Assembly (NCBI RefSeq): GCF_000328665.1
Contig: NC_019977.1
Location: forward strand, 372,001-436,000
Reading direction: 5' to 3'
Length of the DNA: 64,000 nucleotides
Origin: Methanomethylovorans hollandica DSM 15978
Lineage (GTDB): Archaea; Halobacteriota; Methanosarcinia; Methanosarcinales; Methanosarcinaceae
The notes under the pieces: model-generated
Database searches by the model: none
The model's input: the letters and a program-made list of their open reading frames with translations, nothing else
Told to the model about the DNA's origin: nothing
Translations under genes and position numbers: made by a program
Shown here: positions 26,041 to 35,753 of the stretch, in pieces
Layout of the letters: each line of letters begins with the position of its first letter
How positions within the stretch are numbered: the first letter of the stretch is position 1

Positions 26041-26766
26041 TTATAGTTCCTTGATGATGTGTGCAACGTTGCGTTTCACAAGACCTTGCGCATTAAGGGT
26101 CGGCAAAACAACAATATCCTCTGCACGCAGTGCATAATTACGATTATCTAAAGCCTTAAAGGTAGGTATCTCCTTCAGTATTCGCACAACAACGAACTCT
26201 TCATTTATATTACTTTTGCCTATTACGTCTGGAATACTTTCTTCAGGTATTCCCTGTGCTCTTTCTGTTCTTTCAGTCACTTCCAAAGTACTAGGGTTGG
26301 AATTTCCTCCGTGAACATGTTTTTGCAGAGCAACATTTATTGAAGCACTTTCTCTGGAAGGTATACATATTGAAGACGATAATACCTCTGGATTAAGGAT
26401 CGGTTCCAGTAGTTCTCCTCTTGCAGAGTTAATGGCAGATAATACAGAATCATAGATCTTCTTTTCAGCAGGCAATAGTTTATCCATATCCTGATTCGGT
26501 GATTTTTTTGAAAATGCGTTTGAAGTTGCCCTTGTGGTGATCTTTTTTATCCTGCGGAGGAATATTACTTCGATGTCTGTGATGGCGCTCTGCAGTTCAT
26601 CTTCCAGCATTCTGGATTCAACAGATCTGGGGTTATTGATCAGTCTGATCTCGTCTTCCAGTTCCCGGATGTACTTAGCTACATTCTCATAGAAATCGGA
26701 ACTTAAGGACCTGAGGGAAGAACTGCTCTCACTGCGCAGGATATCTTTTAATTCTGTCCTATCCAT
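26041..26766 (-). CDS. gins15: GINS complex subunit Gins15/51
   Basis: About 241 residues. An alpha-helical A domain (residues about 1-130, SLSSDFYENVAKYIRELEDE and FLRRIKKITTRAT) is joined by a linker to a C-terminal small B domain (VVVRILKEIPTFKALDNRNY, ending KRNVAHIIKEL). Archaeal Gins15 combines with Gins23 or itself to link MCM helicase with the RecJ-like Cdc45 and primase at the fork. ATG 26766 is chosen because GAGGTG lies 9 bases upstream. It heads the operon running down to EndoQ. Confidence 0.85.
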   Translation of the reverse strand: MDRTELKDILRSESSSSLRSLSSDFYENVAKYIRELEDEIRLINNPRSVESRMLEDELQSAITDIEVIFLRRIKKITTRATSNAFSKKSPNQDMDKLLPAEKKIYDSVLSAINSARGELLEPILNPEVLSSSICIPSRESASINVALQKHVHGGNSNPSTLEVTERTERAQGIPEESIPDVIGKSNINEEFVVVRILKEIPTFKALDNRNYALRAEDIVVLPTLNAQGLVKRNVAHIIKEL

Positions 26767-26767
26767 A

Positions 26768-26943
26768 TTATGTCGCACCTCTGCACATCAGGTGCACTGC
26801 CGCATAATTGAGATCCAGTCTCGACAACTCATTCACCATAGTAGTTTTCCTTTTAACTTTAAAACACAATAGTTACATCCTTCATTTTGGGCCTGCTGGG
26901 ATGTATATGACACTCCGTCAACCTTTAAACCTTTATTGTTCAT
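26768..26943 (-). pseudogene. Decayed 3' end of a second priS copy
   Basis: Directly upstream of gins15, the frame ending at TAA 26768 reads LDLNYAAVHLMCRGAT. This matches the C-terminus of the intact primase subunit encoded at 29195 (LPEYVAVHLLCRGVAEI). The DNA also matches well over about 32 bases, with TGTGCAGAGG identical. Further upstream, after a frame change, NYCVLKLKGK resembles PFAVQMKGK of PriS. The nearby open frame (26833-26943) follows a strong GGAGGT site. No intact gene is present; the likeliest reading is a fossil of priS in its ancestral place beside gins15. Confidence 0.6.
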
Positions 26944-27234
26944 CAGTGTGGTGATACCTCCTTTGTTATCAAGACCCTAAAACCTACTGCTCATACTATA
27001 TATCTCAGATTAAGGTACATAACTTTCTCTTTTTGTGTTTTTACTTCATTTAATTATGTTATACTTTTTTTAGGATGCCAGATGCTATATTCAAAATCTA
27101 AAAATTAAAAAAAAAGAAAAACAGAGAATTGGAGACATTAGACGCTATTTCTTACCTGAAACCCAGAAAAGACTTTAAAACAAGGATTAATTATGATCCT
27201 CTCTGACATCTCCTCTTTTTCGTATTTGAGTGTC

Positions 27235-28854
27235 TTATTTTAATAGTCTCTCCATGTCTGCTTCTACAGTACTGTTTGGTGTTATATTGAACTTCTCCAC
27301 CAGGACCTTGAGAATATTTGGTGAGATAAATGCCGGTAGCTTTGGGCCAAGGGTAATATTGCGTATTTCAAGCCTCAGAAGGGTAAGCAATACAAGAACT
27401 GCTTTTTGTTCGTACCATGCTATATTGTATGAGATCGGAGCTTCGTTAACATCGATAAATCCAAGTCTGGACATGAGTCCTTGTGCAATGACGATCAGTG
27501 AAAATGAATCATTGCACTGTCCTGCATCCAGTACTCTTGGTATCCCATCAATTTCTCCAAGATTAAGTTTGTTGTAACGATATTTTGCACACCCTGCTGT
27601 AAGTATAACAGCATCTTGTGGAAGTGCTTCTGCAAAATCAGTATAATACTGTCTCTCCTTGTGACGTCCGTCACATCCTGCCATAACAATGAACTTCTTT
27701 ATCTTGCCTGCTTTGACGGCATTAACGATCTTATCTGCGTTAGATAGTACTGAATTGTAAGCAAAGCCTGTCATAATGGTACCCTCTTCCAGTTGTACCG
27801 GGGGCTCGCAGGTCTTTGCCTGCTCGATTATTGTTGAGAAGTCTTTCTTACCATCTTCAGCCACAATATGTGTGGCACCATCATAACCTACGGGACCCGT
27901 AGTGTATAATCTGTCAATATAGCTGTTCCTTGGTGGAACTATGCAATTGGTCGTCAGTAATATCGGTCCGTTGAAACTCTCGAATTCCTGCTGCTGGCGC
28001 CACCATGATCCGCCGTAGTTTCCTATCAGGTGTCCGTACTTCTTAAATTCAGGATATGAATTTGCAGGTAGCATCTCTCCATGAGTGTATACATCTATCC
28101 CTGTTCCTTCGGTTTGGTCCAATAATTGTTTCAGGTCATGCAGGTCATGTCCGCTGATGAGGATACCAGGTTTGTCGCTTGTTCCAATATTGACCAAAGT
28201 AGGTTCTGGATTTCCGAATGTAGCGGTATTTGCCATGTCAAGTTCCGCCATTACATCAAAACCCTTTTCCCCACATTTTAGGACCAGTGAGATAAGCTTC
28301 TTATCAGTTAGACTGTCATCCGTGGTTGCCACAAGAGCTTCTTCTATAAATTTATTGATTTTTTTATTATAACGTCCAAGCATCATAGCATGATGTGCAT
28401 ATGCTGCAATTCCTTTGATACCATAGATCAATAGTTCTCTCAATGATCGGATATCTTCGTCCTCTGTTGTAAGAATGCAGGTATTTATGTCCTTGAGGTT
28501 TTCAGGGGTCAAAGTTGCGATTTCAGGCAGATCTTTCTCATTAAGCAGATTATTATCCTGGAGTTTTTGCCTGATCTCACTCTGGAGTTTGAGCCCTCTG
28601 TCGATGCGGTCCTGAATTCCGCTCGTTCTGAAATCTGTATTCGTTATTGTTGAGAACAATGCATCGAGCATAAACTCATCAGTGTTCTTCTCAGAAATAC
28701 CTGCCTCTCTTGCTTTCTGGTTGTAGAATGCAATGCTCTTAAGCACATAGATGAGATCGTCCTGAAGGTCTGCGATTTCCCCTTTCTTACCGCACATACC
28801 GTTCTTTGTGCAGCCTTCCCCATTCATTGTTTCTTCACACTGGTAGCAGAACAT
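27235..28854 (-). CDS. hcp: Hydroxylamine reductase (hybrid-cluster protein)
   Basis: A 539-residue class I/II hybrid-cluster protein. The N-terminal Cys motif [21 protein letters not shown] binds the simple Fe-S cluster. Downstream His, Glu and Cys ligands of the hybrid cluster are visible in [31 protein letters not shown] and DAGQCND. Hcp reduces hydroxylamine in vitro and acts as an NO reductase in bacteria; in methanogens it is linked to nitrosative or oxidative stress. It sits between priS and the gins15 operon on the same strand, with long gaps on both sides, so it is probably transcribed alone. Confidence 0.95.
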   Translation of the reverse strand: MFCYQCEETMNGEGCTKNGMCGKKGEIADLQDDLIYVLKSIAFYNQKAREAGISEKNTDEFMLDALFSTITNTDFRTSGIQDRIDRGLKLQSEIRQKLQDNNLLNEKDLPEIATLTPENLKDINTCILTTEDEDIRSLRELLIYGIKGIAAYAHHAMMLGRYNKKINKFIEEALVATTDDSLTDKKLISLVLKCGEKGFDVMAELDMANTATFGNPEPTLVNIGTSDKPGILISGHDLHDLKQLLDQTEGTGIDVYTHGEMLPANSYPEFKKYGHLIGNYGGSWWRQQQEFESFNGPILLTTNCIVPPRNSYIDRLYTTGPVGYDGATHIVAEDGKKDFSTIIEQAKTCEPPVQLEEGTIMTGFAYNSVLSNADKIVNAVKAGKIKKFIVMAGCDGRHKERQYYTDFAEALPQDAVILTAGCAKYRYNKLNLGEIDGIPRVLDAGQCNDSFSLIVIAQGLMSRLGFIDVNEAPISYNIAWYEQKAVLVLLTLLRLEIRNITLGPKLPAFISPNILKVLVEKFNITPNSTVEADMERLLK

Positions 28855-29194
28855 TTTGTCACCTTTTATTTTTGTAGACTAATGTGTAGATATGTCTATT
28901 TACTTTTTATGCTACTATATTTTTTCCCGGAAACATCACTGTTTTCAGGCATTACATAATTAATGTCTAAATACAAATAATATCTAAATACAAATCAATT
29001 ATCCTCTTTTGAGTAAGAAGGTCTTTACATAAATTCAGTTCATTCTGTTGTCAGAAGAAATCAAAATACAAAATCGGTTCATTAAGTTTTTATTTTCTGA
29101 GGCTTGTCGTGCTCTTAAAGAAATCCCAAAATAAGGTTCTGAGGGAATAAGCACTTCACTGTGTAGCATATCCTTTGCATATCTCTTAATTGTG
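28855..29194. other. Intergenic region upstream of hcp
   Basis: About 340 AT-rich bases between priS and hcp, both on the minus strand. No gene is recognised. It must contain the hcp promoter. The repeated ATCTAAATACAAAT-like runs near 28964-28996 look like simple local duplication. Confidence 0.4.
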
Positions 29195-30361
29195 TCATAT
29201 TTCAGCTACTCCTCTGCACAGAAGGTGTACAGCTACATACTCAGGAAGTTCCTGCTCTCCTGGTTCCACCTCGATATCTTTTCCTTTCATCTGCACTGCA
29301 AAGGGCTTGATGATTTTTAACCTTGTCAATTTATCATTGAAGACCACCGCATCTCTTAAAGGTTCGAACTTTTCAAGTTCATCAATCGTTAAGGACATGA
29401 CCTTTAGCCCAGAACCGCCATGTAAAGACCCTGGGAGACGTATCAAACGCTTAATGTCAGCTGTAACAGGCTCATCAACAACTGCTGACATTTTCCTTAT
29501 ACCTTCTTCTATCAGTGCATTGATAACTTTTTTATTCACTACGGATAGAACATCAATATTTCCTTTTTTCAATACTTCTATCTGTGAATCATCCCTGAAT
29601 ACTTCTATGATCTGTCGGGCAGTTTTCTCGCCTACTCCTTTGAATCCTCTAAGGATCTCTTCGGCATCATCTCTGGCAGTTATTTCTTTTAAAAAAGAAA
29701 TGAAATATCTATTGATCCTTCCTTTCCACCCACCTTCAGCTTCCGAAGGAAATACCATCATCTGCGCACTCTCTCTTCCGGCGTCCCCGCTTACTTCTTT
29801 TGTATCAAGTATCCTCTCAAGGTCCATTCCTTTTGCACTTACATAATCAACAATTTCGCGTCTTTCAGGGCTTTCCAGATGCAGTACCGAAGGATCTGTT
29901 ATATGGCAGTGGTATCCTCTTCCTCCAGAGAATACGATATGTACATCCTTTTCCTCGAATCCAAAGTCATCAAGCAGAAATTCCATAAGTTTAAAAGTCT
30001 CTTTCTTTCCTTTTTCGAGCATTTCAGCATACGAATTGATCTTCCCTGGAAGATGGTCGGAGTCTATATCAAAGATCAGATCTGCCTTTTGCCAGTTCTT
30101 CTCCTTCATTTTAGGTGCGCTGGGATACTCATAGTATGCAACAGAATAATAGGCATGCGCAGGGGATATTCCTTTAAGATAGTCCTTTATTTCCCCTTCT
30201 GAGCCGAAAGCGATGTGTCTTTTCATAAAAGTTTCAGAACTGTCGCTGAAAGGAATAAATCCCCACTCACGAGCCATGTGTTCAGGGGGGAGGTGTATCT
30301 CAGCTTGTGAGTAGTATGTCTGGAACCTGCTAACAAGATAATTCCGTGTTCTTTCGTTCAT
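29195..30361 (-). CDS. priS: DNA primase small (catalytic) subunit PriS
   Basis: A 388-residue archaeo-eukaryotic primase. The catalytic Asp motif is LIFDIDSDH (near residue 97), followed by VFSGGRGYH, the nucleotide-binding SGGRGYHCH region, and a later VTADIKRLIRLPGSLHGGSG motif. With PriL it makes the RNA/DNA primers for replication. The start MNERTRNYLVSRFQ is normal. Archaeal priS is usually next to gins15; here hcp lies between, and a decayed priS end remains near gins15. It diverges from the RqcH gene. Confidence 0.95.
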   Translation of the reverse strand: MNERTRNYLVSRFQTYYSQAEIHLPPEHMAREWGFIPFSDSSETFMKRHIAFGSEGEIKDYLKGISPAHAYYSVAYYEYPSAPKMKEKNWQKADLIFDIDSDHLPGKINSYAEMLEKGKKETFKLMEFLLDDFGFEEKDVHIVFSGGRGYHCHITDPSVLHLESPERREIVDYVSAKGMDLERILDTKEVSGDAGRESAQMMVFPSEAEGGWKGRINRYFISFLKEITARDDAEEILRGFKGVGEKTARQIIEVFRDDSQIEVLKKGNIDVLSVVNKKVINALIEEGIRKMSAVVDEPVTADIKRLIRLPGSLHGGSGLKVMSLTIDELEKFEPLRDAVVFNDKLTRLKIIKPFAVQMKGKDIEVEPGEQELPEYVAVHLLCRGVAEI

Positions 30362-30473
30362 TTTCGCACTTTTGTTGTTTTACTTTCTTATTCCTGGCTC
30401 AATGGCCAGATTATCATTAATGTTACTTTCTTGTCATAAACCTTATAGTCAACACCTGCATTATAGTCGCTTT

Positions 30474-32468
30474 ATGAAAGAGGAAATGGCAAGTGCAGAT
30501 GTTGCAGCTCTTGTGGCAGAACTTAGCTCAGGTGAGCTCTCGCTTATTGATGCCAAGGTCGGGAAAATATATCAGCCACTGGAAGATGAGATACGTTTTA
30601 ACCTCTTCGTTTTCGGTAAGGGTCGGGTAGATTTCATAATACAGGCCGGAAAGAGGGCTCATCTGAGCCAGTATGTTTCTCCGAGTCCCAAACTACCACA
30701 GTCATTTCCCATGCTGCTGCGTAAACACGTAATGAGCAGCAGGATAACATCCATCAAGCAGTATGATTTTGACAGGATAATCGAAATAGGTTTTGTCAGG
30801 GGCGGTGTGGAGACAGTCTTAATAGCTGAGCTTTTTGCCAGAGGCAACATTGTCCTCATTGACAATGAAAGGCGCATCATTCTTCCTATGAACCCTACAA
30901 CGTTTAAAGGTCGCAGGGTAAGAAGTGGTGAGATATACAGTTATCCTGAAGCACAGATAAGTCCTCTTGATGCAAGTGAAGAACAAATGCTTGCAGTTTT
31001 CAGATCGTCGGATTCTGATGTGGTGCGCACAATTGCAACCCGGTTCAATCTGGGCGGTCTTCTTTCAGAGGAAGTATGTTCCAGGGCCGGGATCAAAAAG
31101 AACCTTCCTGTTTCGGAAGTAGGCTCAGAGGAAATAACTTTACTCCTTCGGGCAATGAAGGATATGTTCTCTCCATTGCAGACAGGGGAATTAGACCCCT
31201 GTATCATAATGAAAGGTGAAGGGGATACCGCTCAGTCAATAGATGTCGTACCTTTTGAACTGGAAGTATACCGTGAACTGACAAAAGAGCGCTATCCCTC
31301 ATTTAACAAGGCCTTGGATGAGTATTTTGGCAAAAGGGAAGCTGCGTCTATCACCGAACAGGCATTTTCGGTAAAAAAAGAAAAAGTTGATCTTCTGGAG
31401 CGCAGGTTAAGGCAGCAGGAAGAAGCTGTGGAGAAGTATGGTAAAGAATCAGAGAAACACACGTCCATTGCAGAAACAATTTATGCTAATTATCAGGCTG
31501 TAGAAGATGTTTTAAAAGTACTTGCCATTGCAAGGGATAAAGGTTACTCGTGGGATCAGATAAAGTCCACCATAAAGGCTGCCAAGGATTCTGTTCCGGC
31601 TGCCAAGTCCATATTGAGCATAGACTCAGCTACAGGAATAGTGGTGCTTGACCTAATGGGTATGAAAACGAATATAGATGTAACTAAGACCGTTCCTCAG
31701 AATGCTCAGGTATATTACGAAAGGTCCAAAAAACTGGCAAAAAAACAGGAAGGTGCTATAAGGTCTATTGAGCAGACAAAACTGGCTATGCAGAAAAAAG
31801 AAAAAACTGCTACCAGGAAAAGAGGTACTGTTCGTATTAAGAAGCAGTGGTATGATAGATTCAGATGGTTTGTTTCATCTGATGGTTTCCTGGTAATAGG
31901 TGGGAGAGATGCTGATACCAATGAGGAGATCTTTGTAAAGTACATGGAAAAGCGGGACATTGTACTGCACACCCAGATGCCAGGTGCACCACTGACAGTG
32001 ATAAAAACAGGTGGTAAAGAAGTACCGTCACAGACCATTGAGGAGGCAGCTCGTTTTGTAGTGTCATATTCAAGTGTCTGGAAATCAGGTCAGTTCAGTG
32101 CAGACTGTTACTGGGTAAATCCAACACAGGTTTCAAAAACTCCGGAGTCAGGCGAATACGTGAAGAAAGGGTCTTTCATTATCCGGGGTGAAAGGAACTA
32201 TCTAAAAGATGTGCCAGTAGGAGTTGCGGTTGGTATTGAAATGGGTGAACAGACAAGGGTAATAGGCGGCCCCCTTTCTGCAATAAGCACAAGGGCGAAG
32301 CATGTTATAGAGCTGGTGCCAGGCAAATTCAACCAAAACGATATAGCAAAAAAGGTATACAGGAAGTACGTGGATACAATAGGTGATGCGTCATATGTAA
32401 AACAGATCGCTTCTCCTGACAAGATAGCTATGATGTTACCGCCGGGAGAATCCGACTTTAAGTCTTGA
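30474..32468 (+). CDS. RqcH/NFACT-family ribosome quality control protein
   Basis: About 664 residues. The order is NFACT-N (start MKEEMASADVAALVAELSSG, residues 1-170), helix-hairpin-helix, long coiled-coil arms (QAFSVKKEKVDLLERRLRQQ to about 460), and the NFACT-R domain with YDRFRWFVSSDGFLVIGGRDA. Rqc2/RqcH binds the large subunit carrying a stalled peptide and, in bacteria and eukaryotes, recruits Ala-tRNA for tailing. ATG 30474 is chosen by homology; ATG 30486 is also possible, and the upstream frame is not conserved sequence. It is followed by pelota. Confidence 0.9.
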   Translation: MKEEMASADVAALVAELSSGELSLIDAKVGKIYQPLEDEIRFNLFVFGKGRVDFIIQAGKRAHLSQYVSPSPKLPQSFPMLLRKHVMSSRITSIKQYDFDRIIEIGFVRGGVETVLIAELFARGNIVLIDNERRIILPMNPTTFKGRRVRSGEIYSYPEAQISPLDASEEQMLAVFRSSDSDVVRTIATRFNLGGLLSEEVCSRAGIKKNLPVSEVGSEEITLLLRAMKDMFSPLQTGELDPCIIMKGEGDTAQSIDVVPFELEVYRELTKERYPSFNKALDEYFGKREAASITEQAFSVKKEKVDLLERRLRQQEEAVEKYGKESEKHTSIAETIYANYQAVEDVLKVLAIARDKGYSWDQIKSTIKAAKDSVPAAKSILSIDSATGIVVLDLMGMKTNIDVTKTVPQNAQVYYERSKKLAKKQEGAIRSIEQTKLAMQKKEKTATRKRGTVRIKKQWYDRFRWFVSSDGFLVIGGRDADTNEEIFVKYMEKRDIVLHTQMPGAPLTVIKTGGKEVPSQTIEEAARFVVSYSSVWKSGQFSADCYWVNPTQVSKTPESGEYVKKGSFIIRGERNYLKDVPVGVAVGIEMGEQTRVIGGPLSAISTRAKHVIELVPGKFNQNDIAKKVYRKYVDTIGDASYVKQIASPDKIAMMLPPGESDFKS

Positions 32469-32545
32469 TCAAATTTATCAGAGTTGCTTCTATAGCAATT
32501 ATTTTTACGATGCTGCTTGTATGATCATTTTATTGAGGTGCTAAT

Positions 32546-33586
32546 ATGAGAGTGATGAAAAAAAACCTGCGGGGTAATGAAGGGGAAATATCTGTCTTAG
32601 CTGAAACTCTTGATGACCTGTGGCATCTCAAATATATAATTGAGGCTGGTGACCTTGTTTTTGCTGTAACTAAAAGAAAAGCCGATGCTGCAACCGATAA
32701 ATTGCGCCCGGAAAAAATAGAGAAGAAAACAGTGAGACTTGGAGTACGGGTGGAGGGTCTGGAATTCCATAAATTCTCCAACAGGCTCAGGGTACATGGT
32801 GTTATAGAGCACGGTATGGATATTGGTTCTCATCATACTTTCAATATTGAGGGTGGTACGGATCTGTCCATCATCAAGGTCTGGAAGAAGGATCAGCTTG
32901 AGAGAATAGATGAAGCTGAAATAGCCTCCAAGAGGCCATCTGTTATTATTGTGGGCGTAGAGGAAGGAGATGCGGATATTGGTCTTGTCAGGCATTATGG
33001 TATCGAGGTTTATTCTCATATCACGCAGTCTTCAGGCAAAGGCGAGGGTAATATGAGGACTGTCTTTTTCCAGGAGATCCTCGACCAGTTGGTACATGCC
33101 ATTTCCGGCTCAGAGTCTATTGTACTTGCAGGACCGGGTTTTACAAAAGAGGATTTTTTCAAGCTAGTTCAAGAAAAAGAGCCGGATATGGCTTCAAAGA
33201 TCGTTTTTGAAGACACTTCATCAATTGGCATGTCCGGCTTTCAGGAAGTGCTGCGAAGGGGTGCAGTTGACAGGATCATGGAGCAATCAAGGATAGCTCG
33301 TGAATCCAGGCTCATGGATGATCTCTTAAGAGAAATAGCAATTAACGGCAAAGTAGCCTACGGGCTCTCTGAAGTTCAGATGGCTCTTGGCTATGGGGCG
33401 ATAGATACACTTCTTATATGTGATGAATTACTGAGAGCAGAAAGAGAAAAAGGAGAGATAGATACTTTTTTACAGGCAGTTGAACACTCCCAGGGAAGTA
33501 TAGTTGTTTTCAGCACAGATTTTGAGCCTGGGCAGAAATTGCTGGCGCTGGGTGGAATTGCAGCTCTGCTGCGGTTCAGGATATGA
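32546..33586 (+). CDS. pelA: mRNA surveillance protein Pelota (Dom34)
   Basis: A 346-residue protein with three domains: an N-terminal Sm-like domain (MRVMKKNLRGNEGEISVLAE to about 130), a central eRF1-like domain (VGVEEGDADIGLVRHYGIEV), and a C-terminal L7Ae-like domain (about 260-346, VQMALGYGAIDTLLICDELL). With aEF1A/aABCE1 it rescues stalled ribosomes. GAGGTG precedes the ATG. It lies 77 bases after the RqcH gene, so the two steps of ribosome rescue and nascent-chain handling are side by side. Confidence 0.94.
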   Translation: MRVMKKNLRGNEGEISVLAETLDDLWHLKYIIEAGDLVFAVTKRKADAATDKLRPEKIEKKTVRLGVRVEGLEFHKFSNRLRVHGVIEHGMDIGSHHTFNIEGGTDLSIIKVWKKDQLERIDEAEIASKRPSVIIVGVEEGDADIGLVRHYGIEVYSHITQSSGKGEGNMRTVFFQEILDQLVHAISGSESIVLAGPGFTKEDFFKLVQEKEPDMASKIVFEDTSSIGMSGFQEVLRRGAVDRIMEQSRIARESRLMDDLLREIAINGKVAYGLSEVQMALGYGAIDTLLICDELLRAEREKGEIDTFLQAVEHSQGSIVVFSTDFEPGQKLLALGGIAALLRFRI

Positions 33587-34068
33587 TAGAAGTTATTGGG
33601 GTGCACTTTCTTATCTCTCTTTAAAAGCATAATCATTCTCTCTTTTTATATTTAAATATGTCGTTCCACATATCCGCTGCATCATATATATACTTATACT
33701 GGTTTGTAAATTCAAATGACAAAGTCATTTTTCACCTTTATTAATGATAATAACCTCTTTTTGGCGCTTTATTTCTTAATAACCGTATTTTCAGACTCTA
33801 AATTGTTTATGGAGTCTACTACTAGGTTTATGCTATAAATCACTCCTGTTTGATTTCTCCTCTTTCCTAAAAAGAAACAAAACACATAAATACTGCTATT
33901 AGAAAGTGTCTTGTGTAGGAGGTGTTTGGCTAAGTCTGGATAGCATGCAGTGTAAATAACTTTAAATTTATCATCATGTAGCCCATTCTTTTTCAAGGGT
34001 AGTACAACTATACATTAATAAATCTCTACGATCGTAATATTCATTATATATTTGGGAAGTGACAAACT
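33587..34068. other. AT-rich intergenic region upstream of the acetate permease
   Basis: About 480 bases, T-rich, with no recognised gene. Short open frames here show no family resemblance. The end carries GGGAAGTG about 8 bases before the ATG of the permease. A promoter and long leader are likely. Confidence 0.4.
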
Positions 34069-34641
34069 ATGGAAGGAGAAGTTACAATTAAAGATACTAC
34101 AGCTGGAAGTCCGGCTGCAGTAGGTTTCTACGGTCTTGGGTTTGCAGCTACATTCGCAGGACTTTTAAACATGGGGATACTCCCAGACGCACTTATGGTA
34201 ATTGCAATGGCAATTATGCTTGGTGGCATTGCAGAAGTGATCGCTGGTCTGCAGTTATGGAAGAAAGGTGACACATTCGGTGCAACCGCATTCACCATAT
34301 TCGGTCTTTGGTGGCTCGGCTTTTCATACATAAACCTCGCTCCACTAGGAATTTTCAATGCAACATGGGACGCAGCAAGTGCTACATCTATGGGATTTTT
34401 CACACTTGTATGGGGTATCATAGCAACTTTGCTCACACTTGGTACATTAAAGATTGGTTTAAAGATGCTAACTGTGGTCTTTATAGTGCTAGACCTAACT
34501 TTCTTCAGTCTTGCAGCGGTATTCTTTGGAATGCTGCCACTGGGAGTCGCAGGAGCAATAACCCTTATCACAGGTCTTGCAGCACTTTACCTTGCCACTG
34601 CACTGGTCTTGAATGCAGTTGGGATGAAAATGCCAATGTAA
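34069..34641 (+). CDS. AceP/SatP-type acetate transporter (GPR1/FUN34/YaaH family)
   Basis: A 190-residue protein with six hydrophobic helices. Family features are the N-terminal SPAAVGFYGLGFAATFAGL, GIAEVIAGLQLWKKGDTFGA, TIFGLWWLGFSY and the closing GLAALYLATALVLNAVG. The family moves acetate/succinate, usually with protons, through a hexameric channel-like assembly. In methanogens it serves acetate uptake. It stands alone with its own terminator; no acetate kinase genes are near. Confidence 0.85.
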   Translation: MEGEVTIKDTTAGSPAAVGFYGLGFAATFAGLLNMGILPDALMVIAMAIMLGGIAEVIAGLQLWKKGDTFGATAFTIFGLWWLGFSYINLAPLGIFNATWDAASATSMGFFTLVWGIIATLLTLGTLKIGLKMLTVVFIVLDLTFFSLAAVFFGMLPLGVAGAITLITGLAALYLATALVLNAVGMKMPM

Positions 34642-34662
34642 AGCAGAAATTCGAAAATATAT

Positions 34663-34691
34663 GGCCGGCTCTAACCGGTCTTTCTTTTTTT
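34663..34691 (+). terminator. Terminator of the acetate permease gene
   Basis: A 6-bp GC-rich stem (GGCCGG pairing with CCGGTC, 6-base loop CTCTAA) is followed directly by TTTCTTTTTTT. It lies 22 bases after the stop and between converging genes. Confidence 0.7.
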
Positions 34692-34699
34692 AAAGACTA

Positions 34700-35635
34700 T
34701 TATGCTGGGATACACCTTTGCGGTTTATCGATGCAGAGCAATTCTTTTCCATCTTTGTAGATCCTCACTACACCACCAGATTCTGATACAATGAAAGCCA
34801 CGGCGACAGTATCTCTTGTGATAGCTGCAGCGGATACATGTCTTCCTCCAAGGCCCTTATCAATATTGATGTTTCTGGCATCCACATCGAGATACCTGCC
34901 TGCCGCATGTATCTTTCCCTCTTCTGAGATCACAAATACTCCGTCCAGCTGTGCAAGTTCCTTAACTGATTCCCAGTTGTGCTCTTCAAGGATATTGCTG
35001 TCCTCAGGTGTTTGTCCCTGGTATGGGTTAATGATCAGAGGATGTGACCTATGCATGACTTCATCCACATCACCTACAATTAATGTTGTACCCATTTTTT
35101 TGCCTTCACGTCCTTTTGTGGCAATATCAAAACAAATGTTCAAAACAGCACGTACAACTTCAGGAGATACGCGTTCTCCACACTCTCTTATTCTTTTTAC
35201 CATGTCGCTCTCATTAAGATCGTGGACAACTATGGCACAAGAATCTATGCTGCCCACGATCCCGACAACCGTTCCTCCCGAAATATTCCCCAGAACATGT
35301 TCTATAGAAGATATGTTTTCCAGCTCTTCCAATTTATGATAAGATTTGTCGATCATCTTGTTGGTGAATGTGCTTACTCCCTTTTCCCCGGTAGAGAATA
35401 TGAGATGATCTATGAGCTCCTTCTGATCACTGAAAGCATGATATATGGGAATATCCGTAATGACATCTACAAAACAAAAGTCACCAGCCAGGATTATAGC
35501 GGAAGAGCCAAGTCCTTCGGCAAGCTTCACAGCCGTTTCGATGAAAACATTATTTTTTTGCATGCAATTCTCACTTTCACCTGTGCCCTCCAGTTTACTG
35601 CTATAATAATCAGCGATGATTCCTTTTTGTTCCAT
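34700..35635 (-). CDS. dacZ: Diadenylate cyclase DacZ-type (c-di-AMP synthase)
   Basis: A 311-residue protein with a DisA_N/DAC domain in the C-terminal half (about residues 170-300). Features are QLDGVFVISEEGKIHAAGRY and the GGRHVSAAAITRD motif. These correspond to the DGA and RHR motifs of bacterial DACs, with Val replacing Ala and Arg, as seems usual in the archaeal branch. The N-terminal half has a pyruvate-kinase-like alpha/beta pattern as in DacZ. It condenses two ATP into c-di-AMP, which governs osmotic balance in archaea. AGAGGGGAC before ATG 35635 supports that start; 35563 is the alternative. Confidence 0.82.
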   Translation of the reverse strand: MEQKGIIADYYSSKLEGTGESENCMQKNNVFIETAVKLAEGLGSSAIILAGDFCFVDVITDIPIYHAFSDQKELIDHLIFSTGEKGVSTFTNKMIDKSYHKLEELENISSIEHVLGNISGGTVVGIVGSIDSCAIVVHDLNESDMVKRIRECGERVSPEVVRAVLNICFDIATKGREGKKMGTTLIVGDVDEVMHRSHPLIINPYQGQTPEDSNILEEHNWESVKELAQLDGVFVISEEGKIHAAGRYLDVDARNINIDKGLGGRHVSAAAITRDTVAVAFIVSESGGVVRIYKDGKELLCIDKPQRCIPA

Positions 35636-35753
35636 TTTGTCCCCTCTTCACATTGATTATTATATAATCATCTTATCTCTATTAAAGATACCTATGTGAG
35701 CTTGCAGCGCCAGTATTTTATGTTTTCAGTTCCACTTCTATAAAGGTGTTTTT

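Noticed and set aside
33769-33996. 75-codon minus-strand frame upstream of the acetate permease
   Set aside because: No ribosome site or protein-like composition, and it occupies the likely promoter and leader region.
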